Program-made: the position numbers and the translations under genes | Source: Pseudomonas sivasensis | Lineage (GTDB): Bacteria > Pseudomonadota > Gammaproteobacteria > Pseudomonadales > Pseudomonadaceae | NCBI RefSeq assembly: GCF_013778505.1 | Contig: NZ_JAAOWU010000022.1 | Span: forward strand, 1 to 64,000 | Direction: 5' to 3' | Length of the DNA stretch: 64,000 bases | Shown: one piece after another, positions 1-7,699 of the stretch | Position numbering within the stretch: the stretch's first letter is position 1 | How the letters are laid out: every line of letters starts with the position of its first letter | Notes under the pieces: model-generated | Database searches by the model: none | Told to the model about the DNA's origin: nothing | Seen by the model: only the letters and a program-made list of their open reading frames with translations

Positions 1-918
1 GGATTAAGGGGATAGGGGAGATTTTCTCATGGCGCAACCTCCTTTATTGATGGAGTCGCCATGCATCGCTCCTAAACGAAAGAAGTGGCGACCGTACGCG
101 GGTTGCCAGACCAATAATCAACGAGCCCGGCGAATCCGAAAATGCCCCACGCACAGCGGCCACAAGGCGTATTTTCCAACACCTCCATTGCGTGGAAAGG
201 TCTACCGGCCAGCCCTTTCTTCCCTTAGACAGTCACCCGGTGGTGATTCGGCCCCAGTCCATAGGCAGCGCGTAAATATTGTCAGGGGGCATCACTTGTT
301 GGCTCGGTTGACGGAAGTGACATCACGGATGGTTCGTCCGCCTATGTCCGAAACGGCCGCGATTCAATAAGTCGGAGTCGGAGGCAACCGACGGGTGAGA
401 TTTAGACCGGGATCCATTAAGAAGGCCGCGCAGCCCTCACTCTCATACCAACTGCAAGGCGTTTGTCCGGTTAGGTATGGATGATGAGCGAACCGGTCGC
501 TTTCTATTTACTCGGGGGTACAAAACGACGGCATGTTGACTGACGTTCTTATCCGTCAGGTCGCCGGGGATGTCTTCCGAGGCTTCGAGCCACAACGCCG
601 GGACCACGTCACCGTTGGTGCTTCATACGAAATCATATTCACGGGTCCAATCGAAGGTGATTTGGGGGGCTGGCACCGTTTTGTATGGGCCAAAGAGCCA
701 GTTCAGAGAGAACGTTGCTTTGGGACGGGTATGGCACCGTCTGATAGGCGTAAAAGATCTACGGGTTTGTGGAATTGTTGTGGAGGGTTAACGGGGGAAA
801 GGCGTAGCTGTGTTCACCGGTACCCGTATGGATCGAATGATCTGTGGGAAATTGAACGCTGCAGCTTGCGGAGTGGGTATTGGGTGGGTGTCGCAAGTGC
901 TGTAATGCTTGAACTCAG
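1..918. other. Stretch with no recognised gene left of the island
   Basis: Open frames here (the longest about 143 codons, at 533-964) have no recognisable domain, no good ribosome binding site and run through the att repeat, so I do not call a gene. There is no second copy of the ssrA 3' end in this stretch. By the geometry of the insertion it should be the chromosome that originally followed ssrA, or the edge of an older decayed element. Confidence 0.5.
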
Positions 919-975
919 TGGATTTCAGGCACAAAAAAAGACGTCCGTGGACGTCTTTAGATGATGAAGTGGTGG
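919..975. repeat. Distal att site: 57-bp copy of the ssrA 3' end and terminator
   Basis: A perfect 57-bp direct repeat of 12655-12711. It contains the last six bases of ssrA (TGGTGG on the plus strand, that is CCACCA of the RNA) and the ssrA terminator palindrome around GACGTCCGTGGACGTC. Beyond base 975 the similarity to the T-arm of ssrA continues imperfectly. This marks the far end of the integrative element; the intact ssrA is at the other end. Confidence 0.9.
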
Positions 976-1043
976 GCCGGGGTAATTTGAAACGGTAATT
1001 TATCCTATTGATTATTATCGTTAATATTAGTTTTGTATTTTGA

Positions 1044-1065
1044 TTGGAATACCAATTGGAATACC
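1044..1065 (+). repeat. Left GGAATACC repeats, probable integrase arm sites
   Basis: Two tandem copies of TTGGAATACC in a very AT-rich stretch about 70 bp inside the left att repeat. The same octamer occurs three times next to the right att site (12543-12592). Paired arm-type sites near both ends are typical of tyrosine-integrase elements. The binding role is inferred; the repeats are seen directly. Confidence 0.6.
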
Positions 1066-1210
1066 TCACGAAATAGCATTCCATTGACCCTCGCTTGTAT
1101 TCGATCTGAAAACCTTGCTTCGCATCCATGATAAGCAGTGATCTTCTTACAGCGGTCGGGACAACAGGTAGCAATCGATCCGAGTCGGAAGGTGGCGACA
1201 GGCAGAAACC

Positions 1211-1396
1211 GGCCGATTCTGTTGAAAAAGTCGGCCATGGTTTGCGCATCAGAAAAGTACGCGTCCGAGATTGAAATCTTTACTTTTGGCAGGGGCTTCC
1301 GGATTCGGACTTCACGTAGCCGCGTGCAAAAAAGGCGTTTTCACCAGTCAATGATCAGGCAGTTTGGGCAGACCGACTTTTCCAACAGAATCGGCC
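1211..1396. mobile_element. 186-bp inverted-repeat relic (MITE-like or IS remnant)
   Basis: A 24-bp segment at 1211-1234 (GGCCGATTCTGTTG, then AAAAAGTCGG) recurs inverted at 1373-1396 with one mismatch. The 138 bp between have no convincing reading frame. Segments like TTCTGTTGAAAAAGTC are common near the ends of insertion sequences in pseudomonads, from memory. No transposase and no clear target duplication are visible, so this is either a miniature element or debris of an IS. Confidence 0.45.
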
Positions 1397-1609
1397 AAAA
1401 GCTGTCAGTCAGAGGTGCAAGATTTGGGTTCTAGCCCACCTATTTTTTGACAGGCAAGCCACCGTTAGCTGCGCGGGTTTGTGTCAGCCAAAAAAACTTG
1501 GACGGAGCGACATCATATTGCTATCTTTCGTCAAGATTTAAGTTCAGAGTAAAAACGTAATGTTGGAATTGGTCTCATCGGCAGAACACGTCAGCATGCA
1601 ATTAGCTCT
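1397..1609 (+). other. Upstream region of the HXS operon
   Basis: About 210 bp between the inverted-repeat relic and hxsD, AT-rich and without a supported gene. The operon promoter should lie here, because there is no coding gene on this strand further left. I see no -35/-10 pair good enough to name. Confidence 0.4.
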
Positions 1610-1933
1610 TTGGAATGGAGCCAATGTATAAAGCAAATCAATGGAATGTTGCCCGTGACGAATATCAATCTCATCTATCCTGAGTCATCTCCGGCCAAGC
1701 TTTGGGTAGATATCAACCGCCCTTTATCGCTTGCTCTTCAAGCTGAATTGATTCATAGAGGGTACGAGTTGCGGCAGGTGGACGCGGGCCTTCAGGCGCT
1801 TTGTTCAGAAAAATCGAACATTCCTACGTTCAATGAGCTTTTGACGCAACTGTTGGATGACGAAGTTACTCGTAGGAAAATTCCACTAAATACATTAGTG
1901 CGGCTGGATATGTTTATGGAGGCCTCTGAATGA
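1610..1933 (+). CDS. hxsD: His-Xaa-Ser system protein HxsD
   Basis: A 107-aa cytoplasmic protein, the small accessory member of the HXS locus. The family is described by a signature LLNDYxLRE near its C-terminus (family knowledge from memory); the matching stretch here is LLDDEVTRR at residues 81-89, a partial match. It sits first in the operon and its TGA overlaps the ATG of hxsB (ATGA). The start is uncertain: TTG at 1610 gives 107 aa, and the first in-frame ATG at 1646 gives 95 aa; neither has a strong Shine-Dalgarno. Its role is unknown; it may be a recognition or chaperone component for the radical-SAM enzymes. Assignment rests mainly on context with hxsB, hxsC and hxsA, which are much clearer. 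Confidence 0.75.
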   Translation: MEWSQCIKQINGMLPVTNINLIYPESSPAKLWVDINRPLSLALQAELIHRGYELRQVDAGLQALCSEKSNIPTFNELLTQLLDDEVTRRKIPLNTLVRLDMFMEASE

Positions 1934-3375
1934 ACGCTAACTTCGTTGTGGGAAGCCTGCTGCCATTCGGTTTTCATCGGCTCGACGATCAGTCCGTTGT
2001 AGCCGTTAGTGCTGCAGGTGACCATGCCTTTTTGACGCAACAGGAATTGTCGGCTCTAGTCCAAGCACCTGAAAAATTAGAGTTCAAAAAGCGCGCGGAA
2101 CTACAATCTAAGTATTTTTTGACCGGAAAAAGTTCTTTCGGAACTCTAGAGCTATTACGATCACGAATAGCGGCCCGGAAAGAAACTGTATTGGCAGGTC
2201 AGTCTTTGCACATAATTGTGCCTACCCTTCAATGCGAACATTCTTGTCAATACTGCCAAGTCAGCAGACGTCTTGAAGATGTGGGTCATTCAATGACCCC
2301 AATTCAGATTGATGCTGCTTGCGCGACTATTTTTCAAAGTCAGGCCAATGCTCTGACAATTGAGTTTCAAGGTGGCGACCCGCTGCTCCGTTTCGATCTT
2401 ATTCAACGAGCAATTGATCTTATTCAAAAGATGAATCTGGAACACAAGCGCCGTATTCGTTTCGTGGTTGCATCAACGTTGCACCAATTAACCTCTGGAA
2501 TGTGTGAGTACTTTAGAAATAATCAGGTCTACCTCTCAACGAGCCTTGACGGCCCGGCGACGTTGCACAATAAAAACCGCCCATTACCATCGCGTGATTC
2601 GCATGCCCGGACTTTGGCAGGAATCGAACTGGCACGGCGTATCATGGGGCCACACGCGGTTGCAGCATTGATGACCACAACTAAAGCCTCTCTTGCGTAC
2701 CCTGAGGCCATTGTGGATGAGTATGTAAAAAATGGATTCACCGAAATTTTCATACGACCGTTAAGCTTGTATGGATTTGCCAAACGCAACATCAAGCATT
2801 TGGGATACACCCTTCCAGAGTTCACAAACTTCTATCAGAAAGCTTTGCATCGTGTCTTAGAATGGAACGCCAGAGGTACTGAGTTGCGTGAAGGTACCGC
2901 CGCACTAATTTTTAACAAACTTTTATCACCCTTCGATGCGGGTTACGTCGATTTGCAAAGCCCGACAGGGTCTGGCCTTGCTGTTCTGGTCTACAACTAC
3001 GATGGTTATGTCTATCCAAGCGACGAGGCACGGATGCTCGCCGAAACGGGAGATTGTTCTTTGCGTTTAGGTTCTATTGGTGAGTCCCTTGCACAGTTAA
3101 TGACTTCTCCTGTCATGAGGCAGCTGATAGAAACAAGTATTTCTACTCAAGCAGTGGGCTGTGAAATTTGCGCGTTCAATAGTTTTTGCGGGCCTGATCC
3201 AGTGGGGGCGCAAGCTGAGTTTGGTGACATGAGGACTGTTGCTTTGCTTACTGAACACTGCAAACGATATAAATGGCTCTTCGAATACTTTTTTCGTAAG
3301 TTACGAACTGCCGACGACGATTTTCTCGATATTGCCTATCGCTGGGCTCACCCCGCTGGATATTCTGATGCGTAA
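1930..3375 (+). CDS. hxsB: His-Xaa-Ser system radical SAM maturase HxsB
   Basis: 481-aa radical-SAM peptide maturase. The [4Fe-4S]-SAM motif CEHSCQYC is at Cys102, Cys106 and Cys109, followed by a radical-SAM barrel with EFQGGDP as the GGEP-type SAM-binding segment. The C-terminal region has a SPASM-like cysteine cluster (Cys411, Cys414, Cys420, Cys444) for auxiliary Fe-S clusters, as in enzymes that crosslink ribosomal peptides. Start ATG 1930 overlaps the hxsD stop by 4 nt. The next gene hxsC starts inside its last codons. Expected substrate is HxsA, encoded two genes downstream. The chemistry (crosslink, cyclophane or other) cannot be read from the sequence. Confidence 0.9.
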   Translation: MNANFVVGSLLPFGFHRLDDQSVVAVSAAGDHAFLTQQELSALVQAPEKLEFKKRAELQSKYFLTGKSSFGTLELLRSRIAARKETVLAGQSLHIIVPTLQCEHSCQYCQVSRRLEDVGHSMTPIQIDAACATIFQSQANALTIEFQGGDPLLRFDLIQRAIDLIQKMNLEHKRRIRFVVASTLHQLTSGMCEYFRNNQVYLSTSLDGPATLHNKNRPLPSRDSHARTLAGIELARRIMGPHAVAALMTTTKASLAYPEAIVDEYVKNGFTEIFIRPLSLYGFAKRNIKHLGYTLPEFTNFYQKALHRVLEWNARGTELREGTAALIFNKLLSPFDAGYVDLQSPTGSGLAVLVYNYDGYVYPSDEARMLAETGDCSLRLGSIGESLAQLMTSPVMRQLIETSISTQAVGCEICAFNSFCGPDPVGAQAEFGDMRTVALLTEHCKRYKWLFEYFFRKLRTADDDFLDIAYRWAHPAGYSDA

Positions 3376-4549
3376 GGTCCGTGTACGAACGCATGGCGTT
3401 GGATATCGAACAGTAGCTAGAGTCATTTCGCTCGAGAATTTGAGCGCGCAGTGGCGACCCGAATTGAGATTTTTAGTGAGGGCCGCAGATGCGGAGGGGA
3501 TCACCAAAGTTGCGCAACTGCGTAGTGCTGGGCTAACCAACCTAATTTTACTGACACCTAATCTCCATGCCGCAGGCCAATGGCAGGCAGAGACTGTGGT
3601 TGAAACCGGCGGCATTCTGATGGACGAAGACGTAGTAGCCGTCGCCGACCACATGAATCACGCGCATGTCCTATTTCGGTATACAGACCAGCACCACACT
3701 GTTTTCCTCACCAATCGGTGCAATAGCTATTGCCTAATGTGCTCGCAGCCCCCGACAAAACATGACGATAGCTGGTTGGTGAACGAGGCGGTAGAAGTCG
3801 CCAATCATATAGCTAGCTCTCCGCATACATTGGGATTTTCCGGAGGAGAGCCTTTGTTGCTGGGTGAGCATCTGCGTCTAGTGCTTGATACCTTTGCTCA
3901 TCAACATCCTAGCACTCGGTACGACGTGTTGAGCAACGGCAGGCTGTTAGCTGATCCGATCTATGCTGAGCACATGTTAAAGGGGTTGAGTGAGCGCGTG
4001 ACATGGATGGTGCCGCTCTATGGGCATGCTGACTTTCTACATGACTTTGTCGTGCAGAGTCCGGGGGCATTTGAGGAGACACTGGCTGGTCTATTGAATC
4101 TTCGTCGATTTGGGCAAGCCGTTCAGTTGAGAATTGTGCTGATTCGCCCTGTTTTGGAAAACCTTGCAGCGCTTTGCGAATTCATTGGTCGTAATTTGCC
4201 TTTCGTCCGTGAGGTCGCATTAATGGCATGTGAACCCATTGGCTTTGCTTTGGCAAACCCTGAACTGACCGACATTGACCTTCGAGACTGGAGCACGGAG
4301 CTCAGTCACGGCTTCAGGACACTGAAGCGAGCGAAGGTACCTGCCATTTTGATGAATGCCCCACTCTGCGCTCTGCCACAAACTCTGTGGCCGTATGCAC
4401 ACAAAAGCATCTCCGATTGGAAACGTACGTTTGCTGAGGACTGTGCTACGTGCAGAGTGAAAACAGAGTGTGCAGGCCTTTTCTCATGGCATCACCCAGG
4501 TAAACATTCGATGAAAATCCAAAAAATTGAAGGGATTATCAATGTCTAA
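3368..4549 (+). CDS. hxsC: His-Xaa-Ser system radical SAM protein HxsC
   Basis: 393-aa second radical-SAM enzyme of the pair. The cluster motif CNSYCLMC is at Cys118, Cys122 and Cys125, then GFSGGEPLLL as SAM-binding loop. A C-terminal Cys-x2-Cys-x5-Cys cluster (359, 362, 368) suggests an auxiliary cluster. The first about 110 residues before the motif are an N-terminal extension. I chose ATG 3368, which overlaps the hxsB stop by 8 nt (ATGCGTAA); an open frame extends back to 3239 inside hxsB but would give an improbable 130-nt overlap. Its own stop overlaps the start of hxsA in exactly the same 8-nt fashion. Two different radical-SAM enzymes acting on one precursor is the defining feature of HXS loci. 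Confidence 0.88.
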   Translation: MRKVRVRTHGVGYRTVARVISLENLSAQWRPELRFLVRAADAEGITKVAQLRSAGLTNLILLTPNLHAAGQWQAETVVETGGILMDEDVVAVADHMNHAHVLFRYTDQHHTVFLTNRCNSYCLMCSQPPTKHDDSWLVNEAVEVANHIASSPHTLGFSGGEPLLLGEHLRLVLDTFAHQHPSTRYDVLSNGRLLADPIYAEHMLKGLSERVTWMVPLYGHADFLHDFVVQSPGAFEETLAGLLNLRRFGQAVQLRIVLIRPVLENLAALCEFIGRNLPFVREVALMACEPIGFALANPELTDIDLRDWSTELSHGFRTLKRAKVPAILMNAPLCALPQTLWPYAHKSISDWKRTFAEDCATCRVKTECAGLFSWHHPGKHSMKIQKIEGIINV

Positions 4550-5171
4550 ATTCATCACGTCGCTGTCAGCATTCATTGCCGGAACTTCTTTGGTGAACAC
4601 GGATGTGCAAGCCCTGGAGCAGGGGCTGAAGAACCCTTTCGGCAGCAGACTCGATCCGGTCAGCTTGCGTCCGCTTAACATGCCCGGCGATAACCTATAC
4701 GCAGCCCATCGATCCCACTCGTCACATTCCTCGCATTCATCTCACAGTTCAGGAAGCGGTTCCTACTCTGCTCCAAGCCGGACTTACACGGCTCCAAGTA
4801 AGACTTATTCCCCCCCTAGTCCTGCCTATTCAGCACCAAAAACACCTTACTCGAGCAACTTTGGAACGAGCGGTTCGAACAGTCTTGGTGGTTCCACCGG
4901 TAGCCGCAATCCTGTAGACGCAGGAAGGCCTTCGACAGTCAGCCCCATCAGCTCAGATTTCGATCCTAATAATAAAAAACTCATGGAGCTAATTCGGCGC
5001 GTACAGATGGGTTTGATTATCAAAGGTTATGAACCTGGCACCATAGACGGCGTGATGGGCGAGCAAACTCGTTTGGCACTGAAATTATTCCAGTCTCATA
5101 ACAGCTTGCCTGCAGATGGCATGATGGGTACGCAAACACTGAACGCCTTAGGCGTGATTGTTCCCAAATGA
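4542..5171 (+). CDS. hxsA: His-Xaa-Ser repeat protein HxsA, substrate of the system
   Basis: 209-aa secreted-type protein. An N-terminal hydrophobic segment (residues 4-18) with VQA at 22-24 looks like a signal peptide. Residues 56-70 are five consecutive His-Xaa-Ser triplets (HRS then HSS four times), the proposed modification site. Residues 75-103 hold five tyrosines spaced exactly seven apart (75, 82, 89, 96, 103) in a Ser/Ala/Pro-rich linker. Residues 147-203 are a peptidoglycan-binding type 1 domain (motifs GYEPGTIDGVMGEQT and LPADGMMG). ATG 4542 is preceded by GAAGGGA at good spacing and overlaps the hxsC stop by 8 nt. Inference: a modified repeat displayed on, or bound to, the cell wall. 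Confidence 0.9.
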   Translation: MSKFITSLSAFIAGTSLVNTDVQALEQGLKNPFGSRLDPVSLRPLNMPGDNLYAAHRSHSSHSSHSSHSSGSGSYSAPSRTYTAPSKTYSPPSPAYSAPKTPYSSNFGTSGSNSLGGSTGSRNPVDAGRPSTVSPISSDFDPNNKKLMELIRRVQMGLIIKGYEPGTIDGVMGEQTRLALKLFQSHNSLPADGMMGTQTLNALGVIVPK

Positions 5172-5563
5172 ATCATAAGGTCTATAGATATATTCGATTT
5201 TGGGCTCCCGTGATATCCGTGATCGGACTGGGCTTCATTGTCTTCCATGATTATGTTCGACCGCTTATTGCCGAATATAGTCACGGTGATGAGTACAAGC
5301 GACTCGCTTTAGAGTGCGACCTGGCAATGCATGAGGAAGCTGCGCTACGGGGATTGATCGGAAATGATCCACAGTCCGAACGTCTCAGGTTAAGTGCAGA
5401 CGTTGGGATGATGGTCTGTCACGACTACGACATACTTCGTAAACAGCTATTAATTCAGGGTCTATCAGAAGACCAACTGGCGATGTTAGGCCTGGAGGTA
5501 CTTGAAGTAGAACAAATCACGGTACAGCAGATGGTCGATGCTCATCGCATGGATAGATTTTAA
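5168..5563 (+). CDS. HXS-associated small membrane protein
   Basis: 131-aa protein with one N-terminal membrane segment (residues about 9-28) and a charged, mostly helical C-terminal part expected outside the inner membrane. It contains two cysteines in the soluble part (LECDL, MVCHDY). HXS loci often carry an uncharacterised protein at this position (TIGR03982-type, from memory), and the context fits. ATG 5168 overlaps the hxsA stop (ATGA). It could tether or present HxsA or the MauG-like protein at the membrane, but no function is known. It is not a recognisable enzyme. Confidence 0.75.
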   Translation: MNHKVYRYIRFWAPVISVIGLGFIVFHDYVRPLIAEYSHGDEYKRLALECDLAMHEEAALRGLIGNDPQSERLRLSADVGMMVCHDYDILRKQLLIQGLSEDQLAMLGLEVLEVEQITVQQMVDAHRMDRF

Positions 5564-5564
5564 T

Positions 5565-6929
5565 ATGAGGAAGTCGATTCTTACGTATTTTATTTTCCTC
5601 TCCTGGATTAGCCATCTGCAGGCGTCGCAACTTAACCATGAAGATCAACTTCTGAGGAAAGTGCTCACTGCCTATCGTGTTGAGCCCATGACTACCAGGC
5701 CGTTGTTCATGGGGCCGAAGGAAAAGTTAGGGCAGATGCTGTTTTTTGATCCCGTCATGGGGGGGCCAAACAACACGACTTGCGCGACTTGTCACGTCCG
5801 TAGCAAAGGCAGTGTTGACGGGTTGCCTATGGCTGTGGGTATCGGCTCAAGCGGAGTGGGAGAGCAAAGGCTTCAATCTCCAGAAGCTTTTGTCATACCC
5901 AGAAATGTGCTCCCGTTTTTTAATCGTGGAGAAAGCGATTTTACCGCTCTATTTTGGGATGGACGAGTACAGTTGGGTGAAAATGGGAATTTTGAATCGC
6001 CTATGGGTAATAAACTGCCAAAGGGATTCGAAAATCTACTTGCCGTCGCAGCAAGCTTTCCCCAAGTTGAACCTGATGAGATGCTGGGCCGATCTGTACG
6101 CCGCGGAGGTGAGAACCAAGCCACCTACCATGCGGATCTAGTCGATATGACAGTCGACCCTGACAACTTTCAAGAGCGGACATTGAATGTTTATAGTAAT
6201 TTGGTTAAACGTTTGTTAGGCACTTCGGCCGCCTCGACCCCTATGCAATCAGAATATAGAAAACTCTTCCAATCAGCTTATCCGGCTACAAGCGAGTTTG
6301 ATATTACTCATATTGGCAATGCCTTGGCAGCTTACATTTCCTTGGCGTTTCAGCTTAAGCCAGCAGCTTGGGATAGCTATGTAAGAGGAGAAATCTCCGC
6401 TTTATCCCAGCAGCAAAAAAAAGGAGCGATGATTTTCTTCGGGAAAGGGCGCTGTGCGGTTTGTCATACAGGTGAGGAGTTCTCGGATTTTAAATATCAC
6501 GGACTTGCCGTGCCGCAACTCGACGTTGGCAAACACGGAGGTTATTTAGATTATGGAAGGGCAAAAGCGACGGGGTTGGCCATAGATCGCTTTCAATTTC
6601 GCACTCCACCGCTACGTAATGTTACGCGCACTGGGCCATGGGGGCACAACGGTGTATTCACATCCTTGGAAGAAGTCATTAGTCATCACTTCAACCCCAT
6701 TCCATTAATGTTTGCCGCGCAGAAAGGCCGACCTCGCGAAGCGGAACTCGCGGGGCGGCTGCTGAGGTACCGCTCCCCCATCCTTGCCGAGATCTACCCG
6801 ATGGCGCCAAACGACGTGGGGGCAGTCGTCGCGTTTCTAGAGGCACTGCAATCAGATCCTATTTTGTCAACTGATGAAGCTCTGCCTAAATCAGTCCCCT
6901 CAGGGATGAATCAGTTCATTGTTGAATGA
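5565..6929 (+). CDS. MauG-like di-heme c-type cytochrome of the HXS system
   Basis: 454-aa periplasmic di-heme protein of the cytochrome c peroxidase/MauG superfamily. Signal peptide at residues 1-20 (LTYFIFLSWISHLQA). Heme motifs are CATCH at 73-77 and CAVCH at 297-301; the stretch FRTPPLRNVTRTGPWGHNG is typical of the C-terminal half of this family. MauG itself oxidises tryptophans of a precursor protein to make a quinone cofactor, so a post-translational oxidase acting on HxsA after export is a reasonable inference. ATG 5565 was chosen over an in-frame ATG at 5538, because only the former puts the signal peptide at the N-terminus; it lies one base after the preceding stop. Confidence 0.85.
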   Translation: MRKSILTYFIFLSWISHLQASQLNHEDQLLRKVLTAYRVEPMTTRPLFMGPKEKLGQMLFFDPVMGGPNNTTCATCHVRSKGSVDGLPMAVGIGSSGVGEQRLQSPEAFVIPRNVLPFFNRGESDFTALFWDGRVQLGENGNFESPMGNKLPKGFENLLAVAASFPQVEPDEMLGRSVRRGGENQATYHADLVDMTVDPDNFQERTLNVYSNLVKRLLGTSAASTPMQSEYRKLFQSAYPATSEFDITHIGNALAAYISLAFQLKPAAWDSYVRGEISALSQQQKKGAMIFFGKGRCAVCHTGEEFSDFKYHGLAVPQLDVGKHGGYLDYGRAKATGLAIDRFQFRTPPLRNVTRTGPWGHNGVFTSLEEVISHHFNPIPLMFAAQKGRPREAELAGRLLRYRSPILAEIYPMAPNDVGAVVAFLEALQSDPILSTDEALPKSVPSGMNQFIVE

Positions 6930-7072
6930 ATCGCACTGCGCAGAACCGAAAACGTCATCGTCCAGGGGACTTTCAGGAAGCGTTTGAGGCCGGTTTTCTG
7001 CTGCGTTTGCAGCAGACGCTGCTCAACCTTCGTGAAGCTGCTGTATCCCGATCAACAAGTTTCGATGCTTGA
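6926..7072 (+). CDS. 48-aa ORF coupled to the MauG-like gene, unknown function
   Basis: ATG at 6926 overlaps the MauG-like stop in an ATGA arrangement, the same coupling seen for the other HXS genes. The product starts MNRTAQNRKRHRPGDFQEAF: residues 3-12 are strongly basic and residues about 14-40 form a predicted amphipathic helix (EAFEAGFLLRLQQTLLNLRE). There is no signal peptide and no cysteine. A strong hairpin follows 20 bp after the stop. I do not recognise the family. It may be a regulator or accessory peptide, or a chance frame; the coupling and the terminator position argue for a real gene. Confidence 0.5.
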   Translation: MNRTAQNRKRHRPGDFQEAFEAGFLLRLQQTLLNLREAAVSRSTSFDA

Positions 7073-7091
7073 GACTTTGCTTTTCCCGCCA

Positions 7092-7135
7092 AACCCTCTG
7101 ATCAAGCGATCTTTGATCGCGCCGATCGGAGGGTT
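7092..7135 (+). terminator. Nested hairpin closing the HXS operon
   Basis: AACCCTCTGATC at 7092-7103 pairs with GATCGGAGGGTT at 7124-7135 (one G-U pair). The loop contains a second hairpin, GCGATC-ttt-GATCGC. GCTTTTTG follows about 6 nt later. Position 20 bp after the last coupled ORF suggests the end of the operon transcript. Confidence 0.65.
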
Positions 7136-7356
7136 CACTCGCTTTTTGTCGAAGGCACTTCGTTCCATCCTTCCATTTCAAATTTGATTAGCGTCACTCC
7201 TCTTTTACCCATCAGTAATTGCCCTCAATCTCTGTCAAGTGCAACGCAGTTTCAGCATTAGAACCGAGCTTGTCGTAGAACTATGTCTAGAGATGTGGCG
7301 ACTCCGGCGACAGCGGCGACAACCCATGCAGCACGGGGCCTGGAGCGTGGCGACAA

Positions 7357-7377
7357 AAGTGGCGACAGTCGCCACTT
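7357..7377. repeat. Perfect palindrome containing the dispersed GTCGCC motif
   Basis: AAGTGGCGAC and GTCGCCACTT flank a single central A. The right 16 bp (7362-7377, GCGACAGTCGCCACTT) recur exactly at 11210-11225 and with one change at 9593-9608. The T-run that follows could let it act as a terminator, but the recurrence suggests a protein-binding site. Confidence 0.6.
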
Positions 7378-7664
7378 TTTGCACGCTTTGGCCGTGACGC
7401 TTGACCGTCTTTTCGAGTGGGTATAAAAATTGGTGCACGGACCGCTGTTGTTGACAGCACCAGCCCAGGTAGCCAGAACCTTTAAGGCTACGCCACTTGC
7501 GTGGTGGTTCTCCCGAAGTGCGATTAGCGTCCGGCGGCTCGCACGGTCACTCCCCAAGAGTGATGGATGCCCACTCGACTGATCTGCCCTCTGCGGCAGA
7601 CGATGAACCTTCCTCGCTGCGCTGCAGCAACCTCACCTTTCGGCACACTTCGTTGCGCCAGACT

Positions 7665-7699
7665 GCGCCCGTCTCTTTCTGCTGGAAAGAGACGGGCGC
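7665..7699. repeat. 15-bp perfect hairpin
   Basis: GCGCCCGTCTCTTTC at 7665-7679 and its exact complement at 7685-7699 with loop TGCTG. No T-run follows on either strand, so it does not look like a normal terminator. It lies about 430 bp before the yfjI-like gene. Confidence 0.65.

Noticed and set aside
533-964. 143-codon frame ending in the att repeat
   Set aside because: No ribosome binding site or family; reads through the ssrA terminator copy.
1138-1434. 98-codon frame across the inverted-repeat relic
   Set aside because: It reads through both repeat arms, so its codons are repeat sequence; no recognisable domain.
3239-3367. Longer hxsC beginning at 3239
   Set aside because: Would overlap hxsB by about 137 nt and the extra residues look like an out-of-frame reading of hxsB.
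6984-7187. 67-codon frame after the MauG-like gene
   Set aside because: It crosses the terminator hairpin and lies out of frame with the better-supported 48-aa ORF.
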